Positions 43,739-52,103 are shown, numbered from the stretch's first letter. The stretch is 52,981 nucleotides of DNA from Rhodococcus zopfii NBRC 100606 = JCM 9919 (GCF_001895025.1 NZ_BCXI01000050.1:1-52981), one strand, 5' to 3'. Program-made: numbers and translations. The notes: a model not told the origin generated them from the sequence alone.

Positions 43739-44722
43739 GTGACAACTTCTTCGATGACCGGAACGCGGCCGAAGGGGGTGCGCGCGCTGGTTCGAATGCT
43801 GGTGGCGGCCGTGATCCTGCCGCTGGCCGTTGCATTCGTGGGTGTCGGAACGGCCTCCGCCGACCCGTACACCCGCTTCGCCGAGGACTGGGTACCCGCG
43901 CCCGGCGGTGTCGGACAGATCAAGGTCCGGATCTGGTTCGCGAACAACGGCAGCAACAAGGCCGTGTATCTGCTCGACGGCCTGCGCGCCACCGACGACG
44001 TCAGCGGGTGGGAGCACGAGACCAACGCCGCATGGCTCGCCGACAACGGCATCAACGTCGTCATGCCGGTCGGTGGCCAGTCCAGCTTCTACGCCGACTG
44101 GTACAGCCCGAGCAACCTCAACCGGCAGCCCTACACCTACAAGTGGGAGAGTTTCCTCACCCAGAACCTGCCCGACCACCTCGCGCGCTACGGCATCAGC
44201 CGCAGCAGCAACGCGGTCGTGGGCCTGTCGATGGGCGGCAACGCGGCCCTGATCCTCGCCGCCTACCACCGCGACCAGTTCGCGTTCGCCGGCTCGTTGT
44301 CCGGCTACCTGAACCTGTCGGCGCCGGGTATGCGTGAGGCGATCCGTGTTGCGATGCTCGACGCCGGTGGTTACAACGCGGACGCGATGTGGGGGCCGCC
44401 GTGGAACTCGGCGTGGCTGCGTCACGACCCGTTCGTCGCCGCACCGAAGATGCGCGGCCTGTCGATGTGGATCTCCGCGGCCAGCGGCCTGCCGGGTCAG
44501 CACGACCGCCCGAACTCCCTGGTCGGGGCGTTCAACACGAGCAATGCGATGGGGCTCGAGGCGTTGGCGCTCGCGCAGAACCGTGCCTTCCAGGTCCGCC
44601 TTGCGACGCTGGGTATCGACGCGCACTTCTCGTTCCCGGCTCGCGGTACCCACACGTGGGGCTACTGGCAGGACGAGTTGTGGGCGATGCTGCCGACGAT
44701 GAAGAGCGCAATTGGCGCCTGA
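43739..44722 (+). CDS. Secreted mycolyltransferase-like esterase (antigen 85 family)
   Basis: Encodes 327 residues from a GTG. A signal peptide (ALVRMLVAAVILPLAVAF, cut after ASA near 41) leads to an alpha/beta-hydrolase of antigen-85 type. Family traits: AVYLLDGLRATDDVSGWEHE, WLADNGINVVMPVGGQSSFY, the nucleophile S164 in GLSMGGNAAL, and the histidine in GTHTWGYWQDEL near 310. These enzymes move mycolic acids between trehalose monomycolate molecules and to arabinogalactan in the cell wall. Length matches single-domain corynebacterial/rhodococcal types. It overlaps the SDR gene that follows by 11 bases. Confidence 0.88.
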   Translation: MTTSSMTGTRPKGVRALVRMLVAAVILPLAVAFVGVGTASADPYTRFAEDWVPAPGGVGQIKVRIWFANNGSNKAVYLLDGLRATDDVSGWEHETNAAWLADNGINVVMPVGGQSSFYADWYSPSNLNRQPYTYKWESFLTQNLPDHLARYGISRSSNAVVGLSMGGNAALILAAYHRDQFAFAGSLSGYLNLSAPGMREAIRVAMLDAGGYNADAMWGPPWNSAWLRHDPFVAAPKMRGLSMWISAASGLPGQHDRPNSLVGAFNTSNAMGLEALALAQNRAFQVRLATLGIDAHFSFPARGTHTWGYWQDELWAMLPTMKSAIGA

Positions 44723-45584
44723 GGTTCCGTCGCTGCGTGGCCGCACCTTCGTGGTGACCGGTGCGACCAGCGGCGTGGGCGAGGCCACGGCCCGGGCACT
44801 CGGGACGGCAGGCGCCCACGTGGTACTCGCCGGTCGCAACGTCGCCAAGGGGCAGCACATCGCCGGACAGATCGGACCGAACGCGACGGTGCGTCGGCTC
44901 GATCTGTCCGACCTCGCGTCGGTGCGCGAATTCGCCGACGGGATCGGCGAGACACACGACAAGATCGATGTGCTCGTCAACAACGCCGGGGTGATGGCAG
45001 TGCCACTGGAGCGGACCGCGGACGGTTTCGAGATGCAGATGGGCACGAACCACTTCGGGCACTTCGCGCTGACCGGGCTCCTGCTCGGCCGGATCACCGA
45101 CCGGGTCGTGACGGTCTCGAGTGCCGCTCACCGTCTGGGGCGCGTCGATCTCGACGACCTGAACTGGGAGCGCCGCTCGTACAGCCGCTCCGGTGGCTAC
45201 GCGCAGTCGAAGCTGGCCAACCTGCTGTTCAGCCTCGAACTGGAACGTCGGCTCGCGGCGAGCGGATCACCGGTTCGTGCAATCGCCGCGCACCCGGGCT
45301 ATGCGGCGACCGAGGTCGGCAGCCACACCGGCACCTGGTTCGACCACCTGTTCGGTTTCGGTAAGAAGATCTTGCAGCGCACGCCCGCGCAGGGCGCCGA
45401 ATCGGTCGTGTATGCCGCGACCGATCCGGCATTGCGCGGCGGATACGTGGGCCCGGGCGGGTTCCTCGGGCTGTACGGTTCGCCGCACGTCGCGTCGGTG
45501 TCGTCCCGGGCCCGCGACCCGGAGACCGCGCGCAGGCTGTGGGAGTTGTCGGAGACGCTGACCGGGGTGCAGTTCGAGTTCTGA
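44712..45584 (+). CDS. SDR family oxidoreductase, retinol dehydrogenase-like
   Basis: Encodes 290 residues; the only start compatible with the full fold is a TTG at 44712, inside the end of the previous gene. VVTGATSGVGEATARALG (about 14-31), VLVNNAGVMAVP, TNHFGHFALTGLLL, VVTVSSAAHRLG and YAQSKLANLLFSLEL give all classical SDR elements with a YxxxK pair. The subtype (long, with C-terminal ETARRLWELSE) is that of actinobacterial retinol-dehydrogenase-like enzymes. Overlap with the mycolyltransferase-like gene suggests coupled expression but not a shared pathway. Confidence 0.85.
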   Translation: MAPEVPSLRGRTFVVTGATSGVGEATARALGTAGAHVVLAGRNVAKGQHIAGQIGPNATVRRLDLSDLASVREFADGIGETHDKIDVLVNNAGVMAVPLERTADGFEMQMGTNHFGHFALTGLLLGRITDRVVTVSSAAHRLGRVDLDDLNWERRSYSRSGGYAQSKLANLLFSLELERRLAASGSPVRAIAAHPGYAATEVGSHTGTWFDHLFGFGKKILQRTPAQGAESVVYAATDPALRGGYVGPGGFLGLYGSPHVASVSSRARDPETARRLWELSETLTGVQFEF

Positions 45585-45600
45585 TCCGGTGCCGTGAACA

Positions 45601-45646
45601 CGCAGAAGTTGTCGCGGCGCGCCGGGTCGCCGCGACAACTTCTGCG
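45601..45646. terminator. Bidirectional hairpin terminator
   Basis: A perfect 19-bp stem (CGCAGAAGTTGTCGCGGCG and its complement) with an 8-nt loop lies between convergent genes. It ends the SDR transcript on one side and the methylamine dehydrogenase operon on the other. Confidence 0.88.
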
Positions 45647-45677
45647 CACTCGGCGCCGTATCCGTCGTTTTCGACTG

Positions 45678-46514
45678 TCAGGCCAGCGCGAGCGCGGCGA
45701 ACGCGGCCAGGCCGACGAGCGCGGCGCCGGTCACCGCCTGCACGCGGCGATCGACTACGCACATCACCGACAGGAACCCGGGCATCGACCCGCCACGGCG
45801 GGTGTGGACGATGGCGGCGACGCTCGGCATGCACCGGCCGAGTGAGACGACGGTGAACATCGCCGCGCCCAGTGCGGGGGAGCCGACCGCGAGCACCCCC
45901 AGCACCAGCAGGTAGTACGCGCTGGATCGGATGAAGATCAGGAATCCGGGGCCGATGATCGCGCCGAACAGCAGTGACACCTTCCACGGCGCCATGGTCC
46001 GGCGCAGGTGCCGCGGAAGCTGGCGACGACGCATCGGGGCCGGCATCGTCAGTACACCGATTTCGTGCAGGCCGTAGGCGAACGCGAACAGGGCCCATCC
46101 GGCGAGCAGCCACAGCGGCGACAGGTGCGCCGCGGTGACCGAACCGATCGCGCCGAGCAGCGCACCTGTGACCGCGCCGGTGCTCACCGAGCCGAGCGCA
46201 TGCCAGCCCAGCCGCCGCAGCGGCGTCGAGGATCCCTTGCGGTCGGGCTGCTTCGGTGCCGCGACGACTCCGGCCACCGACATGCCGCAGGTCGACCAGT
46301 TCGCGGCGAGAGAGGTCACGAGACCGGCACCGACCACCGCGGCGGTCAGCGCCGTCGACGTCGTCGGGGAAGCGAGGGTCGCGACACCCGCACCGACGAC
46401 GGCGGCACCGGCCGCCATGCCCAGGCGTGCCCGGGCGGACACGGCGCCGTCGAGCGTCGGGCGGATGTCGGGGAGATCGGTCTCGATCGGTTGATGGGAC
46501 AGGACGGTGGTCAT
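45678..46514 (-). CDS. MauF-like polytopic membrane protein
   Basis: Encodes 278 residues from ATG 46514 with AGGAGG 6 bases upstream. Six or so membrane helices are visible, among them LGMAAGAAVVGAGVATLASP, PLWLLAGWALFAFAYGLHEI and YYLLVLGVLAVGSPALGAAM. Two intramembrane-type cysteines lie in NWSTCGMSVAG (C76) and SLGRCMPSVAA (C228), at the starts of matching helices, as in CcdA/DsbD-type thiol transporters. In proteobacteria MauF is a membrane protein required for MADH. Position as last gene of the mau operon and the cysteine pair support the link, but direct similarity to MauF was not tested. Confidence 0.55.
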   Translation of the reverse strand: MTTVLSHQPIETDLPDIRPTLDGAVSARARLGMAAGAAVVGAGVATLASPTTSTALTAAVVGAGLVTSLAANWSTCGMSVAGVVAAPKQPDRKGSSTPLRRLGWHALGSVSTGAVTGALLGAIGSVTAAHLSPLWLLAGWALFAFAYGLHEIGVLTMPAPMRRRQLPRHLRRTMAPWKVSLLFGAIIGPGFLIFIRSSAYYLLVLGVLAVGSPALGAAMFTVVSLGRCMPSVAAIVHTRRGGSMPGFLSVMCVVDRRVQAVTGAALVGLAAFAALALA

Positions 46515-46561
46515 CGGAAACCTCCTGGGTCGTTGCTGTTTCGAATCGCCCCGCTGGTTCC

Positions 46562-46897
46562 TCAGCGGACGGTGACGGTGCCGGTCATATACGGATGTAT
46601 CGAGCACGTGTACGTGTAGGTTCCGGCCCGGTCGAACGTGTGCGTGTAGGTGCCGTCCCCGGTGATCCCGCTGTCGAAGGCGCCGGGCGACTCGACGTGG
46701 TGGAGGACGCCGCCGTCGTCGAACCGCCACTCGACGGTCCCGCCGACCGGTACGACGGCGTCCATCGGGGTGAACTGCACATTGCTGATCTCGATCACCG
46801 TATCGGGCGGCTGCGCCGCCGCGCATCCGGCCGTCGCGGTGGCCAGGGCGCACCCGGCGAGTATCCACGTCGATCGAGACACTCTGCGCGGCCGCAC
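46562..46897 (-). CDS. Amicyanin-like cupredoxin lipoprotein (second copy)
   Basis: Encodes 111 residues from a GTG whose G overlaps the last base of the preceding stop. A lipoprotein signal is likely, with modified cysteine C25 (TAGC) or C16 (LAGC). The type-1 copper site is complete: H66 or H67 in LHHVES, then C98, H101 and M104 in YTCSIHPYM. C-x2-H-x2-M spacing is that of amicyanin, the blue-copper electron acceptor of methylamine dehydrogenase. The strand PMDAVVPVGGTVEWRFDDGG is typical of the fold. It is clearly related to its upstream neighbour, and the two arose by duplication. Confidence 0.83.
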   Translation of the reverse strand: MRPRRVSRSTWILAGCALATATAGCAAAQPPDTVIEISNVQFTPMDAVVPVGGTVEWRFDDGGVLHHVESPGAFDSGITGDGTYTHTFDRAGTYTYTCSIHPYMTGTVTVR

Positions 46898-47238
46898 TAT
46901 TGCACGATCACGGTGCCGACCATCGACGGGTGTGGAGTGCAGTGGTACGTGAACGTGCCGGCCTCGTCGAAGGTGAATTCGTAGGTGCCCTCGGTGAGCA
47001 GCTCGCTCTGCAGCACACCGTCGAGCGGGCCGTCGCCGGCGACGTCGTGGGGCAACCCGTTGTCGTCGAACCGCCACTGCACGGTCTGGCCCTTCTCGAT
47101 GGTGACCGACGCGGGCGTGTACGACATGTTCGCCACATCGATCACCACGGCGGGTTCGGTTGCCGCCTCGGACGATCCGCACGCGGTCAGTCCCGCGGTG
47201 GCGATCAGCGCTGCGGCCAGCGGAAGCAGTTTGTTCAC
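46897..47238 (-). CDS. mauC: Amicyanin-like cupredoxin lipoprotein (first copy)
   Basis: Encodes 113 residues from GTG 47238, AGAGGA upstream. A lipobox LTAC gives lipid-modified C20. Copper ligands are H64 (LPHDVAG), C100, H103 and M106 (YHCTPHPSM), matching amicyanin closely. It should accept electrons from the TTQ cofactor of the light chain. Anchoring by lipid fits a Gram-positive-type envelope, where a free periplasmic carrier might be lost. The gene symbol is by analogy with the amicyanin gene mauC; which of the two copies is the true acceptor is unknown. Confidence 0.8.
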   Translation of the reverse strand: MNKLLPLAAALIATAGLTACGSSEAATEPAVVIDVANMSYTPASVTIEKGQTVQWRFDDNGLPHDVAGDGPLDGVLQSELLTEGTYEFTFDEAGTFTYHCTPHPSMVGTVIVQ

Positions 47239-47249
47239 GGGGTGTCCTC

Positions 47250-48827
47250 TCATCGGATGTACCGCAGGTTCGCAGTCATCCCGGCCTCGAAGTGATAGGC
47301 GTTGTGGCAGTGGAACATCCACTCGCCGGGGTTGTCGGCGTCGAACTCGATCGCGAGCTCGGTGCCGGGCAGCACGTTGACGGTGTCGCGCCGGAGCCCG
47401 CCGTAGTCGGGGACCGCGAACGTGTGTCCGTGGGTGTGCATCGGATGCCACATCGTGGTGGTGTTCGCCATCGTGATGCGGACCCGTTCCCCCTGGCGCA
47501 TGACCAGCTTCCCGGCATCCGGTCCGGCCATGCCCCACACGTAGCGGTCGCCGGCCTGGATCAGCTCGACGCGGTAGTCCCGGTCGACGGGCCGCGGATC
47601 GAGCTTGACCGACTCCGCCGGCCGCAGCGCGCTCTCGGCGAGCAACCGCCCGTCGAGTTCAGGGATAACCGGCCCCACATCGGGATTCGGCAGGGGTACC
47701 GCATCGGTGGAGCGTAGAACGGTCGATGCGTGACCGTCCCGGCCCTCGACCTTCGCGACCACCGGCCATGCACCGGACTTCACCGTGACGAGCACGTCGT
47801 ACCGCTGCGCCATCCCGATGATCAGCGTGTCGGTGGTCGTCGGGGTGACATCGAACCCATCCGCTGCGATCACCGTCAATTCGTGCCCGGCGACCGCGAA
47901 GCGATACGGCGTCTCGGCGGCCGCGTTCACGATCCGCAGCCGCACCCGGCTGCCCGGTGCCGCGGTCACGACCTCGGGATCGTTGGGCGGACGCCCGTTG
48001 ATCAGGTGCATCGGGTATCCGATGTGCTGGGTCATGCCGCCGAGCGGTACCGACGACCCGTGCCCGCCGGACACGAGGGTTTCGGCGACCGACATCTGCT
48101 CGGCGCTGTGCTCGACGACGGTACCGCCGCCGTGCCCGCCGTGGCCACCGGTCATCGCGGGATTCAGTGCCGCCAGCACCGCTTCCGGGGTGGTGTCGAG
48201 GCCGTCGATCCAGTCGTCGAGCACGAGCACGACGTCGACGTCCGCGCCGGAGCGATCGTCGGGATCCTCGACGACGAGGGCGCCGAACAGCCCGCGATCG
48301 GCCTGCAGGCCGCTGTGCGAGTGGTACCAGTGCGTTCCGGGGTCGGGAACGACGAAGTCGTACACGAACTCGCCCGCGGGTGCGATCGGATCCTGCGTCA
48401 CCGGTGCCGCGCCGTCCATGTCGTTGCGGATCCGGATGCCGTGCCAGTGCAGGGTCGTGTCCACCGCCAGCTCGTTGCGTACCGACACGAGCATCTTGTC
48501 GCGCACGCTCGCCCGCAGTTCCGGAGCCACGGCCCGGCCGCCGTAGGACCAGGTGTCGACGAGGCGACCACCGAGATCGACGGTGGCCACACCTGCGGCC
48601 AGGGCGACGGGGACCTCCCTTCCGTTCCATCCGCGTGCCTGCTCGGCAGCCGCGACTTCGGGGTCGGTGGGGGCGATGAAATCGGGTGGAGTGCCTGCGT
48701 CGCCCGCGTCGGCCGAACTGCAGGACGCCGCACCGAGACCCAGGATCCCCAGGCCCACCGCACCGGCTCCGAGGGAGCCGATGCGGAGGAACCCGCGGCG
48801 ATCGAGGGTCGGTCCTGATCGGGTCAT
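47250..48827 (-). CDS. Multicopper oxidase, Tat-exported lipoprotein
   Basis: Encodes 525 residues. A Tat motif DRRGFLRIGSLGAGA stands at 9-23, followed by a lipobox-like AASC with C36. All copper motifs are present: TLHWHGIRI, THWYHSHSG, WHPMHTHGHTF and MFHCHNAYHFEAGM, giving the type 1 site and the trinuclear centre with the axial methionine. An insert near residue 226 (MTGGHGGHGGG) may bind extra copper. The enzyme reduces O2 to water. It is translationally coupled to mauB (4-base overlap), so it probably takes electrons from amicyanin, or takes part in TTQ formation. Neither is known from standard mau operons. Confidence 0.9.
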   Translation of the reverse strand: MTRSGPTLDRRGFLRIGSLGAGAVGLGILGLGAASCSSADAGDAGTPPDFIAPTDPEVAAAEQARGWNGREVPVALAAGVATVDLGGRLVDTWSYGGRAVAPELRASVRDKMLVSVRNELAVDTTLHWHGIRIRNDMDGAAPVTQDPIAPAGEFVYDFVVPDPGTHWYHSHSGLQADRGLFGALVVEDPDDRSGADVDVVLVLDDWIDGLDTTPEAVLAALNPAMTGGHGGHGGGTVVEHSAEQMSVAETLVSGGHGSSVPLGGMTQHIGYPMHLINGRPPNDPEVVTAAPGSRVRLRIVNAAAETPYRFAVAGHELTVIAADGFDVTPTTTDTLIIGMAQRYDVLVTVKSGAWPVVAKVEGRDGHASTVLRSTDAVPLPNPDVGPVIPELDGRLLAESALRPAESVKLDPRPVDRDYRVELIQAGDRYVWGMAGPDAGKLVMRQGERVRITMANTTTMWHPMHTHGHTFAVPDYGGLRRDTVNVLPGTELAIEFDADNPGEWMFHCHNAYHFEAGMTANLRYIR

Positions 48828-50137
48828 TCCAATACCTGGGGAGTGAGTAGTGTTCCGAAATCGTCTACATTGCCGGTGATTTCGGCGGAGCTGACCCGGT
48901 CGCCCGTCGCGGAGGAGACTCCGACGATCGTCTGCGTGGTCTCACCGTCGACCTCGGGGCCGTCACCGAGCACGTACAGCGTGCCGCCGTCGACGGAAAA
49001 CGCCATGCTGGTGATGCCCGTCAGGCCGAGCGCGGCGAGATCGAGCGTCTTGACCGGTGCGAAGTTCGACGCGTCGTGCAGTTCGATCTTCACGACGTCA
49101 CCCCCGCGAGCGGAGTGTGGGTGGACGACGCTGTCCGTGTACTCGATCGCGAGACGGCGACCGGTGTTGTCGACGGCGTTTCCGGCGAACCGTCCGCCGT
49201 CCTGGCCGGCGTTGCCGATCGGGGTCACCGCGGACTCGGGCAGCCCCTTCGAGAAGTCGAAGACGTAGACATCACCGTTCTCGCTCAGCAGCAGTGCCTT
49301 CTTCGCGTCGGCGGCCCAGGTGACCTTGCGTGTGCTGACGAAGTCGTCGGGCAGGACCTTCGCCCGTTTCGTCTCGGTCGGCACGCCGGCATCGTCGATC
49401 GAGATCTGGATCAGCTCGCGGGTGTCCTCGCAGACGCTGTAGAGCTCGTGGCCGTCGAGCCAGGTGAACGGGCCGCAGCCGATGACCTGCAGTGCCCCGC
49501 TCTCCTTCCCCGCTGCGAGGTCGACGACGCGGACGCCGTAGAGGCCGTCGTCCCAGGTCACGAAGTATTTGCCGTCCGAGGTCACCGCGTTCGAACCCGG
49601 CCGGGAGTGCACACGCGCGTAGTCGGGGAGCAGCACTTCCGCCGGTTCGAGCAGGTTGCCCGAGTACGTGCTGACCGTGAAGTCCGCCGCGCCGCGCGAA
49701 CCGCGCGGGCGCCACACCTCGGCGGCGAGCACGGCGGGATCGGCAGGGGTCTCGCCGACGAACCCGTGGATCACCGGATCCCAGATGCCCGGTCCCACGA
49801 CGAAGCGGCTGCCGGCCACACCGGTCACCGGGTCGAGGGCGTTGACGCCGAGTTCGAGCTTGCCGAAGCCGCCCGCGACGGCGATCAGGTCCGTCGACTT
49901 GATGGGCTCGATTTCCCCGACGTGCACGGTTTCCGGGATGGTGTCGCCGATCTCCTGGTCGTCGTGGCCGAGGGAAATGCCCTCACCGGGTGCGACGACC
50001 GGAACGGTGGGATAGGTGACCTCGCCGGATGCCGTTGCGTCGTCGTCCGAGCTGCAGCCGGTCAGGACGAGTGCGGCGGCGAGCGGGACCGCCACCGCGG
50101 CGGACCGGGAAAGACGCTTGGTGCGTGCAGGATTCAT
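48824..50137 (-). CDS. mauB: Methylamine dehydrogenase heavy chain (lipoprotein)
   Basis: Encodes 437 residues from an ATG overlapping the mauA stop (ATGA). The lipobox VLTGC places the lipid on C28. The rest is strand-rich with propeller-like repeats (NAVTSDGKYFVTWDDGLYGV, TWAADAKKALLLSENGDVYV, SMAFSVDGGTLYVLGDGPEV), as in the seven-bladed amine dehydrogenase alpha subunit, which cradles the light chain and shapes the substrate channel. Overall similarity to Proteobacterial MauB is not strong by eye; the call rests also on mauA. The lipid anchor is unusual, as known MauB proteins are soluble in the periplasm. Confidence 0.8.
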   Translation of the reverse strand: MNPARTKRLSRSAAVAVPLAAALVLTGCSSDDDATASGEVTYPTVPVVAPGEGISLGHDDQEIGDTIPETVHVGEIEPIKSTDLIAVAGGFGKLELGVNALDPVTGVAGSRFVVGPGIWDPVIHGFVGETPADPAVLAAEVWRPRGSRGAADFTVSTYSGNLLEPAEVLLPDYARVHSRPGSNAVTSDGKYFVTWDDGLYGVRVVDLAAGKESGALQVIGCGPFTWLDGHELYSVCEDTRELIQISIDDAGVPTETKRAKVLPDDFVSTRKVTWAADAKKALLLSENGDVYVFDFSKGLPESAVTPIGNAGQDGGRFAGNAVDNTGRRLAIEYTDSVVHPHSARGGDVVKIELHDASNFAPVKTLDLAALGLTGITSMAFSVDGGTLYVLGDGPEVDGETTQTIVGVSSATGDRVSSAEITGNVDDFGTLLTPQVLE

Positions 50138-50838
50138 GCTCCGGCACCGACTTTCGGACGTGCCGCGGGGCGAGTCTGGCAGTCCTCGCCGATGATCGGC
50201 GCCATGGTGCAGGTGTACGCCTGGGACTCGTCGGAGACGCACCAGATGATCTCCTGGTCGTAGCTGCCCGAGACCGGGTTGTACATGATCGCCTGCATGT
50301 CGGGCTCGCCGCAGAACGCGTTGGAACACGACGGTGCGCCACAGCAGTCGTAGTAGGCGATCAGGTAGGTCTTTCCGGTGTCGGGGTTGGTGCAGCAACC
50401 GACCCAGAACTCGGCGCCGGGCTTGCTGCCGGGCGCGCAGGTGGTCACGCCGCCGCCGTTGCAGGCCGCACACGAAGTGCCGTCCATGTTGCACCAGCGC
50501 CAGTACTCGCACTCGGCCGGGTCCTTGCCGTCGAACGTGATGAACTGGGGTTCGGGCGCTTCCGGCGCGGGCGGAGCTTGCGGAGTCTCCTGGGCCATCG
50601 CGGTCCGGGTGACGGGGAGCGAGCTGATCAGCGCGACACCCGAGACGCCCATCGTCCAGCGCCCGATCCTGCTGAGCATCGACCGACGCGAAGTGCGTTC
50701 GGACAGTTTGCGTCCCGTGCGGCTGACGAAGGACCCGCCCTCGCCCGCCATCCAGGCGGCCTGTTCACGAACGGTGTCTTCGTCGACCGGATATCGCTGC
50801 TCCGTCACCTCGTGTGGTTCCGGGTTGTGGTGGTGCAT
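50134..50838 (-). CDS. mauA: Methylamine dehydrogenase light chain, TTQ precursor
   Basis: Encodes 234 residues, GGAGG 9 bases before ATG 50838. The catalytic subunit carries tryptophan tryptophylquinone. Compared with Paracoccus MauA from memory, the two cofactor tryptophans correspond to W145 (AEFWVGCC) and W199 (EIIWCVS), and the essential aspartates to D119 (NMDG) and D164 (AYYDCCG). Fourteen cysteines follow the signal (C110 to C220), enough for the six or more disulfides of the family. RRSMLSRIGR at 51-60 is a Tat motif, cut near residue 82. A 50-residue, His-rich leader before the Tat motif is unusual. Confidence 0.92.
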   Translation of the reverse strand: MHHHNPEPHEVTEQRYPVDEDTVREQAAWMAGEGGSFVSRTGRKLSERTSRRSMLSRIGRWTMGVSGVALISSLPVTRTAMAQETPQAPPAPEAPEPQFITFDGKDPAECEYWRWCNMDGTSCAACNGGGVTTCAPGSKPGAEFWVGCCTNPDTGKTYLIAYYDCCGAPSCSNAFCGEPDMQAIMYNPVSGSYDQEIIWCVSDESQAYTCTMAPIIGEDCQTRPAARPKVGAGA

Positions 50839-50869
50839 GGCGGTTCGCCTCCTTCTATCGGGGGATGGG

Positions 50870-51469
50870 TCAGGCGGACTTCGCCTGCGCGTGGAGGTGC
50901 TGGAGGGACGGCGTACCGGATTCGAGGGCGTTGAGCAGACTTTCGACCTGCGCCATGTGATTGGTCAGGCCCTTGCCGCGGATCTTGCCGTGCTCGTCGA
51001 GGATCACCCCGTACGGTGTCGTCCCGACCTGGTAGGCGATGCCGACGTCACGCGCGTCGACGTAGCTGAGTTCGGTACCGATGTTGCTGCCTGCCAGGAA
51101 CTCCCGATGTTCCTCGGGTGTTCCGTCGGAGATGATCACGACGTCGAGGTCGGACTCGGCGCGGGCCATCGCGCGCAGGCCCGGCAGCAGGCTCTTGCAG
51201 GTGCTGCAGCTCGGTGCCGTGAACATCAGCAGCTGCGCGCGGTCCCGGTGGCCGCCGACCCGCACCGACCGTCCGGCGTGATCGACGAGACCGGCGAACG
51301 ACGGCCCGGCCTGATCGACCTTCGGTCCGGTGTCCATCATCCGGGCGCCGAGCGGACCGAGTCGCACCTGGACGCGGCCGATCTCTCGGGCGAGGGCGAG
51401 GGTCATGAGGAACAGCAGTGCGACCGCGACGGTCAGCACGGCGACGGCGACCACCAGAAAGTTCGTCAT
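50870..51469 (-). CDS. mauD: MauD-like membrane-anchored thioredoxin
   Basis: Encodes 199 residues. One N-terminal membrane helix (FLVVAVAVLTVAVALLFLMT) is followed by a thioredoxin-fold domain with the active pair C88/C91 in FTAPSCSTCKSLLPG, and the cis-proline loop QVGTTPYGVILDEHG. MauD is needed for correct disulfide formation of the light chain in known systems. The start of mauA lies 31 bases downstream. The CSTC centre faces the outside of the membrane. Confidence 0.88.
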   Translation of the reverse strand: MTNFLVVAVAVLTVAVALLFLMTLALAREIGRVQVRLGPLGARMMDTGPKVDQAGPSFAGLVDHAGRSVRVGGHRDRAQLLMFTAPSCSTCKSLLPGLRAMARAESDLDVVIISDGTPEEHREFLAGSNIGTELSYVDARDVGIAYQVGTTPYGVILDEHGKIRGKGLTNHMAQVESLLNALESGTPSLQHLHAQAKSA

Positions 51470-51515
51470 CGGGTTCAGTCCTGTCTGTACGAAAGGTGTT
51501 TCGGGAACGGTGGAG

Positions 51516-52103
51516 TCAGGAGCCGTAGCGGGAAACGGTGCTCGTGGCCCGGAGCCGGATCGAGGCGGCGGTCAGGTAGTCGTCGACCGGGCGTCGTCCG
51601 ACGTGCACGACCGAGCGGATCTGCGCGACGGCGACGACCGCCAGCACGGCCAGCAGTCCGCCGACCACCGCGGCGACGCGTTCGGGTGCGGTGGCTTCGA
51701 CGGTCCCCGCCGACGCGAGTACCAGTGCCGCCGCGGCGAACGACGCCGCTCTCCCCGCGTGGAACCAGCCGATCCGCGGGACCTCGTGGGCACCGAACGC
51801 GAAGCAACCGCAGTCGAGATCACGGCGACCGCGCACCAGGTTCACGGTGAGTCCCGCTGTGAAGGCAGCGAACAGGAGCGCTGCCGCCGCGGCCGGCCAC
51901 GGACCGCCGATCCCGAGGATCAGCGCGATGCCCACCGCAACCTCGACGAACGGAAGTGCCGTTGCCACCCCGCGTTCCGCTCCGGCCGGCAGCAACCGGT
52001 ATCCCTGCACCACCGTCAGCAGACCGTCCCGGTCGCGGAGCTTCGGAAAGCCAGCGAGCAGAAGCGTCCCGCCGAGGATCGATGCGAGCACCACCCAGAC
52101 CAT
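51516..52103 (-). CDS. mauE: MauE/DoxX-family redox-associated membrane protein
   Basis: Encodes 195 residues from ATG 52103 with AGGA 7 bases upstream. Four to five helices are visible: VLASILGGTLLLAGFPKL, FVEVAVGIALILGIGGPW, AAAALLFAAFTAGLTVNLV, and two near the end. The MauE hallmark DCGCFAFG lies between helices, at about residues 98-105. With MauD it is thought to move reducing or oxidising power across the membrane for MauA disulfide formation. It is the first gene of the operon, so transcription should start in the 350 bases to its right. Confidence 0.85.
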   Translation of the reverse strand: MVWVVLASILGGTLLLAGFPKLRDRDGLLTVVQGYRLLPAGAERGVATALPFVEVAVGIALILGIGGPWPAAAAALLFAAFTAGLTVNLVRGRRDLDCGCFAFGAHEVPRIGWFHAGRAASFAAAALVLASAGTVEATAPERVAAVVGGLLAVLAVVAVAQIRSVVHVGRRPVDDYLTAASIRLRATSTVSRYGS

